Made by a program: the position numbers and the translations under genes. From a virus, in the IMG/VR virus record IMGVR_UViG_3300030099_003026, positions 1 through 36,715 of that record: DNA of 36,715 nucleotides, one strand, 5' to 3'. Below, one piece after another: positions 1-6,104 of the stretch (the stretch's first letter is position 1; each line of letters begins with the position of its first letter). A model generated the notes under the pieces. The model ran no database searches. It saw only the letters and a list, made by a program, of their open reading frames with translations, and was not told the DNA's origin.

Positions 1-452
1 TCTAAAAATGCAGTGATCTCAGCTAATGGGTCATTTGAATCTGCCCACGTTGCAAAATGTTTTTCTGCCTCGTAATAATCTCCATGTTTTTTCGCAAATT
101 CATCAGCACCTATAACGGGGCCATCGTCCTCGTCGTGAGATGGAACCAAATCAAGTTCGATTGGTTCAGTCAATTTATTGCCGTCTATCATAGCGTCATA
201 ATATTCCATTTTACCGATAACGTGAGCCGGCCAGTATCGGGCGGTATCCTCGTCATAAATTTGTATCGTTTCAGGTAGAAACAATTTGCCTAACTGGCCG
301 TATTCGCCATCATTGCAAATTTCGATGTCCGCACCGCTATCGTCCATGACTGCACTGGCATGCCAATATTTATAATCTTCGTGATCCGGATAATAAAAAT
401 CATCACCTGATGTAATGTCTTGCATATGGTATATTGTGATTGATTTAGTCAT
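1..452 (-). CDS. Unknown acidic protein, C-terminus cut by window edge
   Basis: The frame opens at an ATG at 452 and stays open for 150 codons to the left edge, so the C-terminus is missing. A strong ribosome site (AGGAGG) lies at 461-470, inside the end of the upstream gene, which fixes the start. The product begins MTKSITIYHMQD and is rich in Asp, Glu and Tyr (for example PSHDEDDGP near residue 105). I see no signal peptide, membrane segment or known motif. It is the third gene of a small minus-strand operon. The two leftover bases at the edge would fit the partial gene at the right edge if 2 bases (modulo 3) are missing between them, which would make one protein of about 220 residues. Function unknown. 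Confidence 0.75.
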   Translation of the reverse strand, partial: MTKSITIYHMQDITSGDDFYYPDHEDYKYWHASAVMDDSGADIEICNDGEYGQLGKLFLPETIQIYDEDTARYWPAHVIGKMEYYDAMIDGNKLTEPIELDLVPSHDEDDGPVIGADEFAKKHGDYYEAEKHFATWADSNDPLAEITAFL

Positions 453-455
453 GAT

Positions 456-779
456 TTACACCTCCTCCTGATATTCGTTGTGGTATAAGCCAAACTCCAT
501 GCCGTTGCTATCGTTTAGTCGCCAAATCATACCATTTGGTCGCAAATTTTCCGATATCTTGTTTAGATGATTAATCAGATTGAATATCATTTCCTGAACT
601 AATGCTGCATCAATTTCTTCGCCAGATTCAACCCAATCTTGCAGTTGCCGACACGCCCTATCGCTCACTGCATCAGCATAAATGTAATCGCTACACAAAC
701 TGATGACCTTATCCAACACAGCCAGTTCGCCTTCGTCGAGTGATATGTGGCTGCCTAAATGATGTTTGTAATTTGTCAT
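456..779 (-). CDS. Unknown 107-aa protein of the left minus operon
   Basis: I place the start at 779 (protein begins MTNYKHHLGS) because GGAG lies 9 bases upstream; a longer frame to 875 lacks a ribosome site and starts with low-quality sequence. The body looks helical (LDEGELAVLDKVISLCSDYIY, then a helix with QLQDWVES) and ends in a mixed acidic stretch. No catalytic motif, membrane segment or family is recognised. It lies between a 53-aa gene and the edge-truncated gene, and its last codons hold the ribosome site of the next gene, so the two are probably translationally coupled. Function unknown. Confidence 0.7.
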   Translation of the reverse strand: MTNYKHHLGSHISLDEGELAVLDKVISLCSDYIYADAVSDRACRQLQDWVESGEEIDAALVQEMIFNLINHLNKISENLRPNGMIWRLNDSNGMEFGLYHNEYQEEV

Positions 780-843
780 TGTGATACGCTCCATTTTGTG
801 AACTGTTAGAATTATAGTAAAAAGTGTGGGATTTCCGAAATTA

Positions 844-1005
844 TTATTCACGACCTTCCATGATTTCGGCAACAACTTTATTTATGATCTTCTCCTCATC
901 TAATTCGGTCATCATTTTTGCAATGTCATGGCTGGTGCAACACAAATCGTCAAAACTACTCTTCAGCGACCAATACAGCGTGGATTCGAGTTCTTTTTGT
1001 TGCAT
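844..1005 (-). CDS. Unknown 53-aa protein, first gene of the left minus operon
   Basis: A short frame of 53 codons starts at an ATG at 1005 preceded by AAAGGA with 5-base spacing. The protein begins MQQKELESTL and ends VVAEIMEGRE. It looks like a small two-helix acidic protein with a Cys-Cys pair near residues 22-23. It follows a well-formed minus-strand promoter at 1048-1076 and is followed by the 107-aa gene. No family is recognised. Its position as the first gene from a regulated-looking promoter suggests an early or accessory role, but nothing in the sequence shows what it does. Confidence 0.6.
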   Translation of the reverse strand: MQQKELESTLYWSLKSSFDDLCCTSHDIAKMMTELDEEKIINKVVAEIMEGRE

Positions 1006-1038
1006 CGTAATCCTTTCGATTAGTTAGTGGTAATATGA

Positions 1039-1049
1039 TTGACAGTCAA
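1039..1049. promoter_or_regulatory. Palindrome TTGACAGTCAA, possible operator
   Basis: This is a perfect 5-bp inverted repeat (TTGAC/GTCAA) with a one-base centre. It sits on the -10 and start region of the minus promoter at 1048-1076, where a bound protein would block transcription. A related arrangement (TTGACA, three bases, TGTCAA) occurs at 2752-2766. The protein that might bind is unknown. Confidence 0.3.
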
Positions 1050-1076
1050 GTTAACTTCAGATTAATCTATTGTCAA
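1048..1076 (-). promoter_or_regulatory. Sigma70-type promoter for the left minus operon
   Basis: On the minus strand TTGACA (1071-1076) is separated by exactly 17 bases from TAACTT (1048-1053). This is a perfect -35 and a four-of-six -10, and it lies 43 bases upstream of the first start codon at 1005. The short palindrome at 1039-1049 overlaps the -10. Confidence 0.55.
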
Positions 1077-1079
1077 GTG

Positions 1080-1174
1080 CAATCTAATCTCAATCTAATC
1101 CAATCGCAATCGATTCCAATCCTAATTAATCTCAATCTAATCTCAATCTAATCTCAATCAATCTCAATCAATCT
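1080..1174. repeat. Direct-repeat array, unit CAATCTAATCT
   Basis: Near-exact copies of an 11-bp unit start at 1080, 1091, 1133 and 1144. Shortened 10-bp copies (CAATCAATCT) follow at 1155 and 1165, and degenerate CAATC-type copies lie between 1101 and 1132. The array is AT-rich, non-coding and flanked by divergent promoters (minus at 1048-1076, plus at 1383-1411). The layout resembles iterons of a replication origin or a repeated operator. There are no spacers, so it is not CRISPR. Confidence 0.7.
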
Positions 1175-1382
1175 TAATCGGTTTTCCGGATCAATCAGGT
1201 TTAATTGATATCGTTATATATTGTATTGATTTACAAACAAAACCGAAACAAGAAACAAACCAGAAGCAAACCAGAGAAAAAACCAAACCAAACAAACCGG
1301 TTTTGTATTCGCGCCGGTTATACCTGGACAAACGCCGGCAAGGTATACGCAAACAAAAACAGATATATATACATTATAGGCC

Positions 1383-1411
1383 TTGACAATAAATTAACTA
1401 CATGTTAAGTT
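1383..1411 (+). promoter_or_regulatory. Sigma70-type promoter for the 1450-2641 gene set
   Basis: TTGACA (1383-1388) is followed after 17 bases by TAAGTT (1406-1411), about 40 bases upstream of the ATG at 1450. The rest of 1175-1449 is AT-rich with oligo-A stretches and has no convincing gene; a 67-codon open frame at 1205-1408 has no ribosome site and covers this promoter. Confidence 0.5.
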
Positions 1412-1449
1412 TCTCTATATCATATTACTATTAACTGAAAGGTTTGGTT

Positions 1450-1623
1450 ATGTTAAGCAAAATAGAGCAAAAGCAGTTAGTGTTAGACGATAGGCGACAA
1501 GCGCCAAAAGTAGAACGCAAACCAAAGAGAATGACAATAGAGCAATATTTTCGCGATGAGTTTAACGCGCTCGTTATTGTCACCGATGAGATTGCCGAAA
1601 GAAAGCAGTCAAATAATGGCTAA
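1450..1623 (+). CDS. Unknown 57-aa basic protein
   Basis: The frame runs from ATG 1450 to TAA 1623, with AAAGG about 9 bases upstream. The protein begins MLSKIEQKQL and is strongly charged: a Lys/Arg-rich first half (DDRRQAPKVERKPKRM) and a mixed-charge second half. Its stop overlaps the start of the GP88-like gene by 8 bases, so the two are probably co-translated. Size and charge fit a small nucleic-acid-binding or accessory protein, but no motif supports a specific role. Confidence 0.6.
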   Translation: MLSKIEQKQLVLDDRRQAPKVERKPKRMTIEQYFRDEFNALVIVTDEIAERKQSNNG

Positions 1624-2512
1624 ATTTGTTATGACAAAAAAACAAGCGCTAGAAATTGCACAAAGCGCCGGCACTGGCGATAGCGTCAAGGTTGTGGAAT
1701 TGTTACGCCGTATTGATGGCGATGACAAAATAGGCACCTGGAAATATTACGCCAATAAACTGGCGCAATGGATAGACCAAGGTATGCCAGAGAATACGCC
1801 TTTTAGCGTTTGGAATTTAGACGGAAACAATAAGCTACCGTTTGCCAGTTTTAGCACATTACCCGGCGTAACTTGTCCTGGCGCTGGCGCTTGTTGGTTT
1901 GTGGATAATGTGGCTGGCGCTGGTTATTGCTATACTGTGAAAAGCTGGCGCTATCCTACAGCGCTATTTCGCCAGGTTCAAAATACGTTATTGATCAAGT
2001 CGCCAAAAGGGCGCAAACTGATAACCAAAAAAACGCTGGAATTGCCAAACGGTATAGACTGCCGGTTATATGTTGACGGTGATTTTGATAGCTTGCAAAC
2101 TGTTACGTATTGGTTTGTATTGCTTAGATCGCGCCCAGATTTACGCGTCTACGGTTACTCTAAGTCTTGGCAGTTATTACTGGACTACGCTACAAAACGA
2201 GCGCCAAAAATAGGATGGCCAGATAACTATTTGCTTAACTTGAGCAATGGCGCAAGCGCCGAACATTTGCGCGCCAAGGTTTCGCAATTGCCAATAGTGC
2301 GAGGTGATTTTATAGCTGTAGAAATTGACAAAAAGTTAAAAGGTAAATACAATACGCCGGAATATAGACGCGCCGTACGCAATGCCGGAATTGATGCCGG
2401 AATTACCAAGGCGTTTGTATGTCCTGGTAAATGTGGCGAGTGTACAAAATCGGGCCATTTTTGCGGCCGTAGTGATACCAAACAAACACCCGTATTGATC
2501 GGAGTACATTAA
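1616..2512 (+). CDS. GP88-like Cys-rich phage protein
   Basis: I start this 298-aa protein at ATG 1616 (MAKFVMTKKQ). A frame 20 codons longer exists but begins inside the preceding gene. It resembles, from memory, the 'gene product 88' family of phages and plasmids. The matches are a Cys pair in TCPGAGAC (C87, C93), the block YVDGDFDS (about 152-159) followed by a Trp/Pro-rich stretch and YGYSKS (about 179-184), then PDNYLLNLS. Near the end there is a C-x3-C-x2-C-x6-C cluster (C269, C273, C276, C283), which could bind zinc or an iron-sulfur centre. Some annotations tie the family to rolling-circle replication, but I know of no firm function. It lies between two repeat arrays that could be origins, which makes a DNA role attractive but unproven. 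Confidence 0.6.
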   Translation: MAKFVMTKKQALEIAQSAGTGDSVKVVELLRRIDGDDKIGTWKYYANKLAQWIDQGMPENTPFSVWNLDGNNKLPFASFSTLPGVTCPGAGACWFVDNVAGAGYCYTVKSWRYPTALFRQVQNTLLIKSPKGRKLITKKTLELPNGIDCRLYVDGDFDSLQTVTYWFVLLRSRPDLRVYGYSKSWQLLLDYATKRAPKIGWPDNYLLNLSNGASAEHLRAKVSQLPIVRGDFIAVEIDKKLKGKYNTPEYRRAVRNAGIDAGITKAFVCPGKCGECTKSGHFCGRSDTKQTPVLIGVH

Positions 2513-2641
2513 ATGGAAACCGTCAAAAATATAATAGGCAAGGTTTTATTTGGCAGTAATATACGCGTTTTTGTTACTTTGTTGTCCTGGGTATCGATTC
2601 ACTGTTATTTATTCCAAAGAGCATTAGACGCGATAAAATAG
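2513..2641 (+). CDS. 42-aa single-span membrane peptide
   Basis: The ATG at 2513 directly follows the GP88-like stop codon, with GGAG 9 bases upstream inside that gene. The peptide begins METVKNIIGK. Residues about 12-34 form a hydrophobic span (VLFGSN, RVFVTLLSWV, IHCYLF), so it probably sits in the inner membrane. A terminator follows at 2660, closing this three-gene unit. Small membrane peptides of this sort are common in phage early regions; no specific role can be read. Confidence 0.5.
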   Translation: METVKNIIGKVLFGSNIRVFVTLLSWVSIHCYLFQRALDAIK

Positions 2642-2659
2642 ACCACATAAACAAAATAG

Positions 2660-2696
2660 AGCGCCTTGCCGGTTTACGCTGGTAGGGCGTTTTTTT
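2660..2696 (+). terminator. Rho-independent terminator after the GP88-like operon
   Basis: The stem CGCCTTGCC / GGTAGGGCG (9 bp with G-T wobbles, 10-base loop) is followed immediately by seven T residues at 2690-2696. It lies 18 bases after the last stop codon of the 1450-2641 unit. Confidence 0.7.
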
Positions 2697-3557
2697 GTGC
2701 ATAGTCGGCAAGGTATCGCGCCGGCCGGTATGGTTTGCGCTGGGTCAATTTTTGACAAATTGTCAAGCGCTGGCGACTACTGCGAACGATTAACGCTGCT
2801 AACGCTGCGACTGCTATTGATCGCGCTCCGATACTTGAATCCGTAATCCAATCCAACCCAATCAATCAAATTAATACGCGTTTATATTAGCGGATCGATG
2901 CGACAATATAAACGGTTAAACCTGGTCCATAGTCTACGTCGGATAGTGTGGCATAGTCCTATAACCGGCAATATTGCACTATGTTTTTGTGTTGGTTTTG
3001 GTTTGTGTTTGTGTTCGTTTTCGGTTGTGGCCAGTGGTCGAGGCGAAGCGACCGGGGGTGCCGTCAAAAGCACACGAACCCGTATATACCCGTCCATATG
3101 CGTGTCCATCTCAGCACCATAATTTGTCCATACGTGACCCTGTTCGTGCGCTAAATTTTGCGTAGTTGCCGCCGTGTGACCATGCTGGACGTGAGCGAAT
3201 GTTGTGGAGGTGTGTACACTGGGTACACTGTGTCACCGTGTTATTGGGTGATTGGGTTAAAATGTGACACTTTTCTTATTTGCCATGGGTGGTTGGGTGG
3301 GGTACACGTTTTGTCAGCGTAGGGTACACTGGGTACACCGGTTATAACTGGGTACACTGAGTACACTGGGTACACCGTGTACACATTGTGACGTTTGACG
3401 TGTTTAACCGGTTTGCCCCCCCTTACCCCCCCAACCATAACTCCGTGAAAACCATTTGTCAAATTTTTTTTTATTTCTGTGAAAATTTTTTAAAAAAAAG
3501 TGCATGTACTGCACAACTGTATCTCTTGTGCGATTTCTACTTCGGTATTTTTGCATC
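2697..3557. other. Gene-free region before the packaging genes
   Basis: About 860 bases carry no convincing gene. Open frames of 63-75 codons exist on both strands but overlap one another and lack ribosome sites. The region holds an inverted repeat (TTGACA-AAT-TGTCAA, 2752-2766), a small hairpin (GGTCG/CGACC, 3036-3053), the GTACAC array at 3214-3387, two runs of seven or more C (3415-3433) and long T and A runs (3462-3500). This density of repeats and homopolymers points to a functional non-coding region such as an origin, a pac/cos site or late control. Confidence 0.6.
3214..3387. repeat. Nine GTACAC iterons with 9-bp periodicity
   Basis: GTACAC begins at 3214, 3223, 3302, 3324, 3333, 3352, 3361, 3370 and 3379. 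Inside each cluster the step is exactly 9 bp and the fuller unit is close to GTACACTGG. The hexamer is almost a self-complement, and the copies at 3214 and 3379 extend to the palindrome GTGTACAC. The array lies about 170 bp upstream of the endolysin start and 600 bp upstream of the small terminase, a common place for pac or cos recognition sites. An origin or a regulated late promoter is the alternative. Confidence 0.75.
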
Positions 3558-3983
3558 ATGCAAAGAGATTACCATCAGGCCGAATGGCCTTCAGACCGCT
3601 GGCCGAACTTCTCGTTTGACGAGATGAAGTGCACGGCAACGGGTATGTGCCGGGTGGATGAGGATTTGATGGATAAGTTGCAGAAGTTGCGAGAGGCAGT
3701 GGGTAAGCCGTTAACGGTTACGTCGGGGTATCGTTCGCCGGATCATCCGATTGAGGCGGCAAAGTTGGCAGACGGTAGGCCAACCGGTTCGCATACCTCT
3801 GGCAAAGCGGTGGATGTAGCATGTGAGAGGGCGTTTGCCTATCAGGTGCTTTTTGCAGCAACCAAGCTGGGGTTTACGGGTATCGGGGTTCAGCAGTCCG
3901 GATCAAACAGGTTTTTGCATCTGGACGTTATCGGGTCGGGTGACGGGTTCCATGTTCCGCGTCCGGCATTGTGGAGTTACTGA
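3558..3983 (+). CDS. Endolysin, peptidase M15 family (D-Ala-D-Ala type)
   Basis: This 141-aa protein has the M15A zinc peptidase signature. The family opening FSFDEMKC is at 18-25, SGYRS at 56-60, the first metal motif HTSGKAVD gives H79 and D86, and the second, FLHLDV, gives H121. Such enzymes cut peptide stems of peptidoglycan and act as phage endolysins. Size and single-domain form fit an endolysin of a Gram-negative phage. The start at 3558 (MQRDYHQAEW) is not backed by a clear ribosome site; an upstream ATG at 3504 is possible, but its extra residues look non-coding. It is the first gene of the late block, and its stop overlaps the next start (TGATG). Confidence 0.85.
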   Translation: MQRDYHQAEWPSDRWPNFSFDEMKCTATGMCRVDEDLMDKLQKLREAVGKPLTVTSGYRSPDHPIEAAKLADGRPTGSHTSGKAVDVACERAFAYQVLFAATKLGFTGIGVQQSGSNRFLHLDVIGSGDGFHVPRPALWSY

Positions 3984-4438
3984 TGGCGTTAAGCGAACTA
4001 CAGCAACAGGCAGTGCAACTGATTGTGCTGGATCGGTGGACTCCGAACAAGTGTGGAGAGAAAGTAGCCAAAACACTGGATGTGAATCGGTCTACGGTGG
4101 CTGCATGGCGTAAAAAGCCGGAGTTCAAGGAAGCGTTACAGGAGGCACTGGAGCGAGATCGCAAGAATTTTGATGAGGTGCCGTTGGCCTGGCGAAAGAA
4201 TCGGGTGCTGGCACTGGAAGAAATTTACAACAAGATCGACGACAAGCGTGTAGCGCTGAAGTTGAAAGTGTTGAAAGAGATCCGCGAAGAAGTCGGAGAT
4301 AACCGTCTACAGGTCGAGCATACGGTGGAAGTTAGGCCGTTGAACGCACCGCCGGTGGCTGAAAGCTACGAGGAATGGCTGAAACAGAACGAGCAGATGG
4401 TGGAAGCGCAATACACGATTGAGGAAACAGTGGCATGA
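3983..4438 (+). CDS. Terminase small subunit-like HTH protein
   Basis: This 151-aa protein starts at ATG 3983, overlapping the endolysin stop. Residues about 5-45 contain a helix-turn-helix of the transposase/terminase type (TPNKCGEKVAKTLDV, then RSTVAAWRKKPEF). A long charged helical region follows (RVLALEEIYNKI, VLKEIREEV), and the tail is acidic. This matches the phBC6A51-type small terminase proteins, which recognise the packaging site and hand DNA to the large subunit. Position one gene before the large terminase supports the call. The likely DNA target is the GTACAC array upstream. Overlaps join it to the next small gene. Confidence 0.75.
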   Translation: MALSELQQQAVQLIVLDRWTPNKCGEKVAKTLDVNRSTVAAWRKKPEFKEALQEALERDRKNFDEVPLAWRKNRVLALEEIYNKIDDKRVALKLKVLKEIREEVGDNRLQVEHTVEVRPLNAPPVAESYEEWLKQNEQMVEAQYTIEETVA

Positions 4439-4593
4439 TACTTGAAGAGCAGACCTATCGGCCAAAAATCTATCCAACCGATAGTCGTGCGCCCAAGATT
4501 GTGGATAATTGGGGCGGTCTGCACCGTGAGAACAAGGATTGGCGCACTGTTCCGGTTGAAAAGCCGAAAAAAGTCAAGGTCAAGGCAAAATGA
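4435..4593 (+). CDS. 52-aa basic protein between terminase genes
   Basis: The frame from ATG 4435 overlaps the previous stop by ATGA and its own stop overlaps the large terminase start the same way, so it is clearly coding. The peptide begins MILEEQTYRP, has a DNWGGLHRENKDW stretch and ends in a Lys-rich tail (PKKVKVKAK). It may assist packaging or bind DNA, but no motif shows this. Sandwiching between the two terminase subunits with four-base overlaps argues for co-expression in fixed ratio. Confidence 0.7.
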   Translation: MILEEQTYRPKIYPTDSRAPKIVDNWGGLHRENKDWRTVPVEKPKKVKVKAK

Positions 4594-5969
4594 ACTGGCA
4601 ACCGCAACCCGGCCCACAAGAAAAGGCCATACGTGCCAATTTTGTAGATGAAATATTCTACGGAGGCGGTCGAGGTGGTGGTAAGTCGTGGACATTGTGC
4701 TACATGTTCCTGATGGGTGTCCAGAAATACGGTGAACACTGGAAGGGCGTGTTGTTTAGGCGTACCTACCCGGAGTTGGACGAAATTGTAGATCAGACGC
4801 GCAAAATGTATCGAGATTTCTATCCGGATGCCGAATACAAGGTCGGAACGCATACATGGCAGTTTCCAAACGGAGCTACACTGAAGCTCAGACACATAGA
4901 AAACGAAGCCGATGCAGACCATTATCAGGGTATGGCTTTTACGTTTGTTGCTTTTGATGAGTTAGGTAGCTGGAGTGACTTAAAAGCCTATCACAAGATC
5001 AAGGCGTGTTTGCGTTCGGGCAGTGCTGATGTTCCGGACAAGAAGATCGTCAGTTCCGGTAACCCCGGTGGGCCAAATCACCAGAATATCAAAAAATACT
5101 TTATTGACCCTGCACCGGAAGGCACGGTGATTGAGGGTGAAGACGGTATGAACCGTATGTATATCCGCAGTCTGGTTACGGACAACAAGATTTTGTTAGA
5201 CCGCGATCCGCACTACATCAACCGTTTGAAAAGTGTAGGCGATGAGCATCTGGTAAAGGCATGGCTGGAAGGCGATTGGGATGCGTTTGTCGGCCAATAT
5301 TTCACCAACTGGAACGAAAAGAAGATCACGGTCAACAGTTACGAAATACCCGAACACTGGCCGTTGTTTGGCGCTATGGACTACGGTGAAGCTGCACCAA
5401 CCTCTTTTGGCTTATATACCGTAGACTTTGATGGAAACGTTTATCGCATCGCAGAATACTACCAGGACAACGCCAGTGCATCGCAACATGCAGACAACAT
5501 TTGCAAGATGATTGAGAGTTGTCCGTTTACGGATGGACGCTACCCACAAACCATCTATTGCGATCCTTCGATGTTTACCAAGCGCCGTTTGTCGGCTGCT
5601 ATTTCTCATTCACCGGCAGATGTGTTTGCAGAGCGCGGATTGTTTTTAACCAGAGCATCCAACGACCGTATCACCGGATGGCGTGTGATTAACGACGCGC
5701 TGATTAAAGAGCGCTTTTTCTGCTTTAACGGATGGAACGATGCACTGATGCGAACCATGCCGGCGTTGCCACGAAGCAACAAGAATCCGGAGGATCTGGA
5801 CACTCATGCAGAAGATCACGCAGCAGATGAATTGCGCTATGCAATGATGCACGTATACAGACCGCATAAACCGGAAGAAGAGCAGCCGTATGAAGGCACC
5901 GGACAAGAAGTCATTGACATGATGGAACAAGGCTGGGGTACGCGCAAAGGGCGTTACGCACTGGCATAA
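4590..5969 (+). CDS. terL: Terminase large subunit
   Basis: This 459-aa packaging motor has an N-terminal ATPase and a C-terminal RNaseH-like nuclease. Walker A is GGGRGGGKS at 25-33. Walker B is FVAFDE with D123 and E124. A coupling motif SSGNPGG sits at 155-161. The nuclease acidic residues appear in AMDYGEA (D264) and YCDPSM (D325), with a late DELRYA block. Length is normal for the family. It would cut concatemeric or circular DNA and drive it through the portal. It follows the small subunit and precedes the portal, the standard order. The start at 4590 is fixed by the ATGA overlap with the preceding gene. Confidence 0.95.
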   Translation: MNWQPQPGPQEKAIRANFVDEIFYGGGRGGGKSWTLCYMFLMGVQKYGEHWKGVLFRRTYPELDEIVDQTRKMYRDFYPDAEYKVGTHTWQFPNGATLKLRHIENEADADHYQGMAFTFVAFDELGSWSDLKAYHKIKACLRSGSADVPDKKIVSSGNPGGPNHQNIKKYFIDPAPEGTVIEGEDGMNRMYIRSLVTDNKILLDRDPHYINRLKSVGDEHLVKAWLEGDWDAFVGQYFTNWNEKKITVNSYEIPEHWPLFGAMDYGEAAPTSFGLYTVDFDGNVYRIAEYYQDNASASQHADNICKMIESCPFTDGRYPQTIYCDPSMFTKRRLSAAISHSPADVFAERGLFLTRASNDRITGWRVINDALIKERFFCFNGWNDALMRTMPALPRSNKNPEDLDTHAEDHAADELRYAMMHVYRPHKPEEEQPYEGTGQEVIDMMEQGWGTRKGRYALA

Positions 5970-5983
5970 CAGGAGAAATTGCT

Positions 5984-6103
5984 ATGAAGGGTTTTAACGG
6001 TACACCAACAACGACCAAGCCGAACCGCAGTAAAAAAGGCACTCGCGTAAAAGCGAAACCGGCAGGGTCGGACAACTTGAAGAAGGTCGGCAAAGGCAAA
6101 TAG
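5984..6103 (+). CDS. 39-aa very basic peptide
   Basis: The ATG at 5984 follows AGGAGA with good spacing, and the frame runs to TAG 6103, just before the portal gene. The peptide begins MKGFNGTPTT and is mostly Lys, Gly, Thr and Arg, with no hydrophobic segment. It resembles the tiny basic proteins at 26226-26931 in composition. A DNA-contacting role in the head is possible. I recognise no family. Confidence 0.6.
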   Translation: MKGFNGTPTTTKPNRSKKGTRVKAKPAGSDNLKKVGKGK

Positions 6104-6104
6104 G

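Noticed and set aside
1080-1174. CRISPR array
   Set aside because: Repeats are 10-11 bp with no unique spacers and no cas genes nearby.
1205-1408. 67-codon open frame on plus strand, Lys/Asn-rich
   Set aside because: There is no ribosome site, it covers the promoter at 1383-1411, and its composition reflects an A-rich non-coding stretch.
3214-3387. CRISPR array
   Set aside because: The 9-bp units are directly adjacent with no spacer sequences.
2674-3462. Several 63-75 codon frames on both strands
   Set aside because: They overlap each other, lack ribosome sites, and part of their sequence is just the translated GTACAC repeat.
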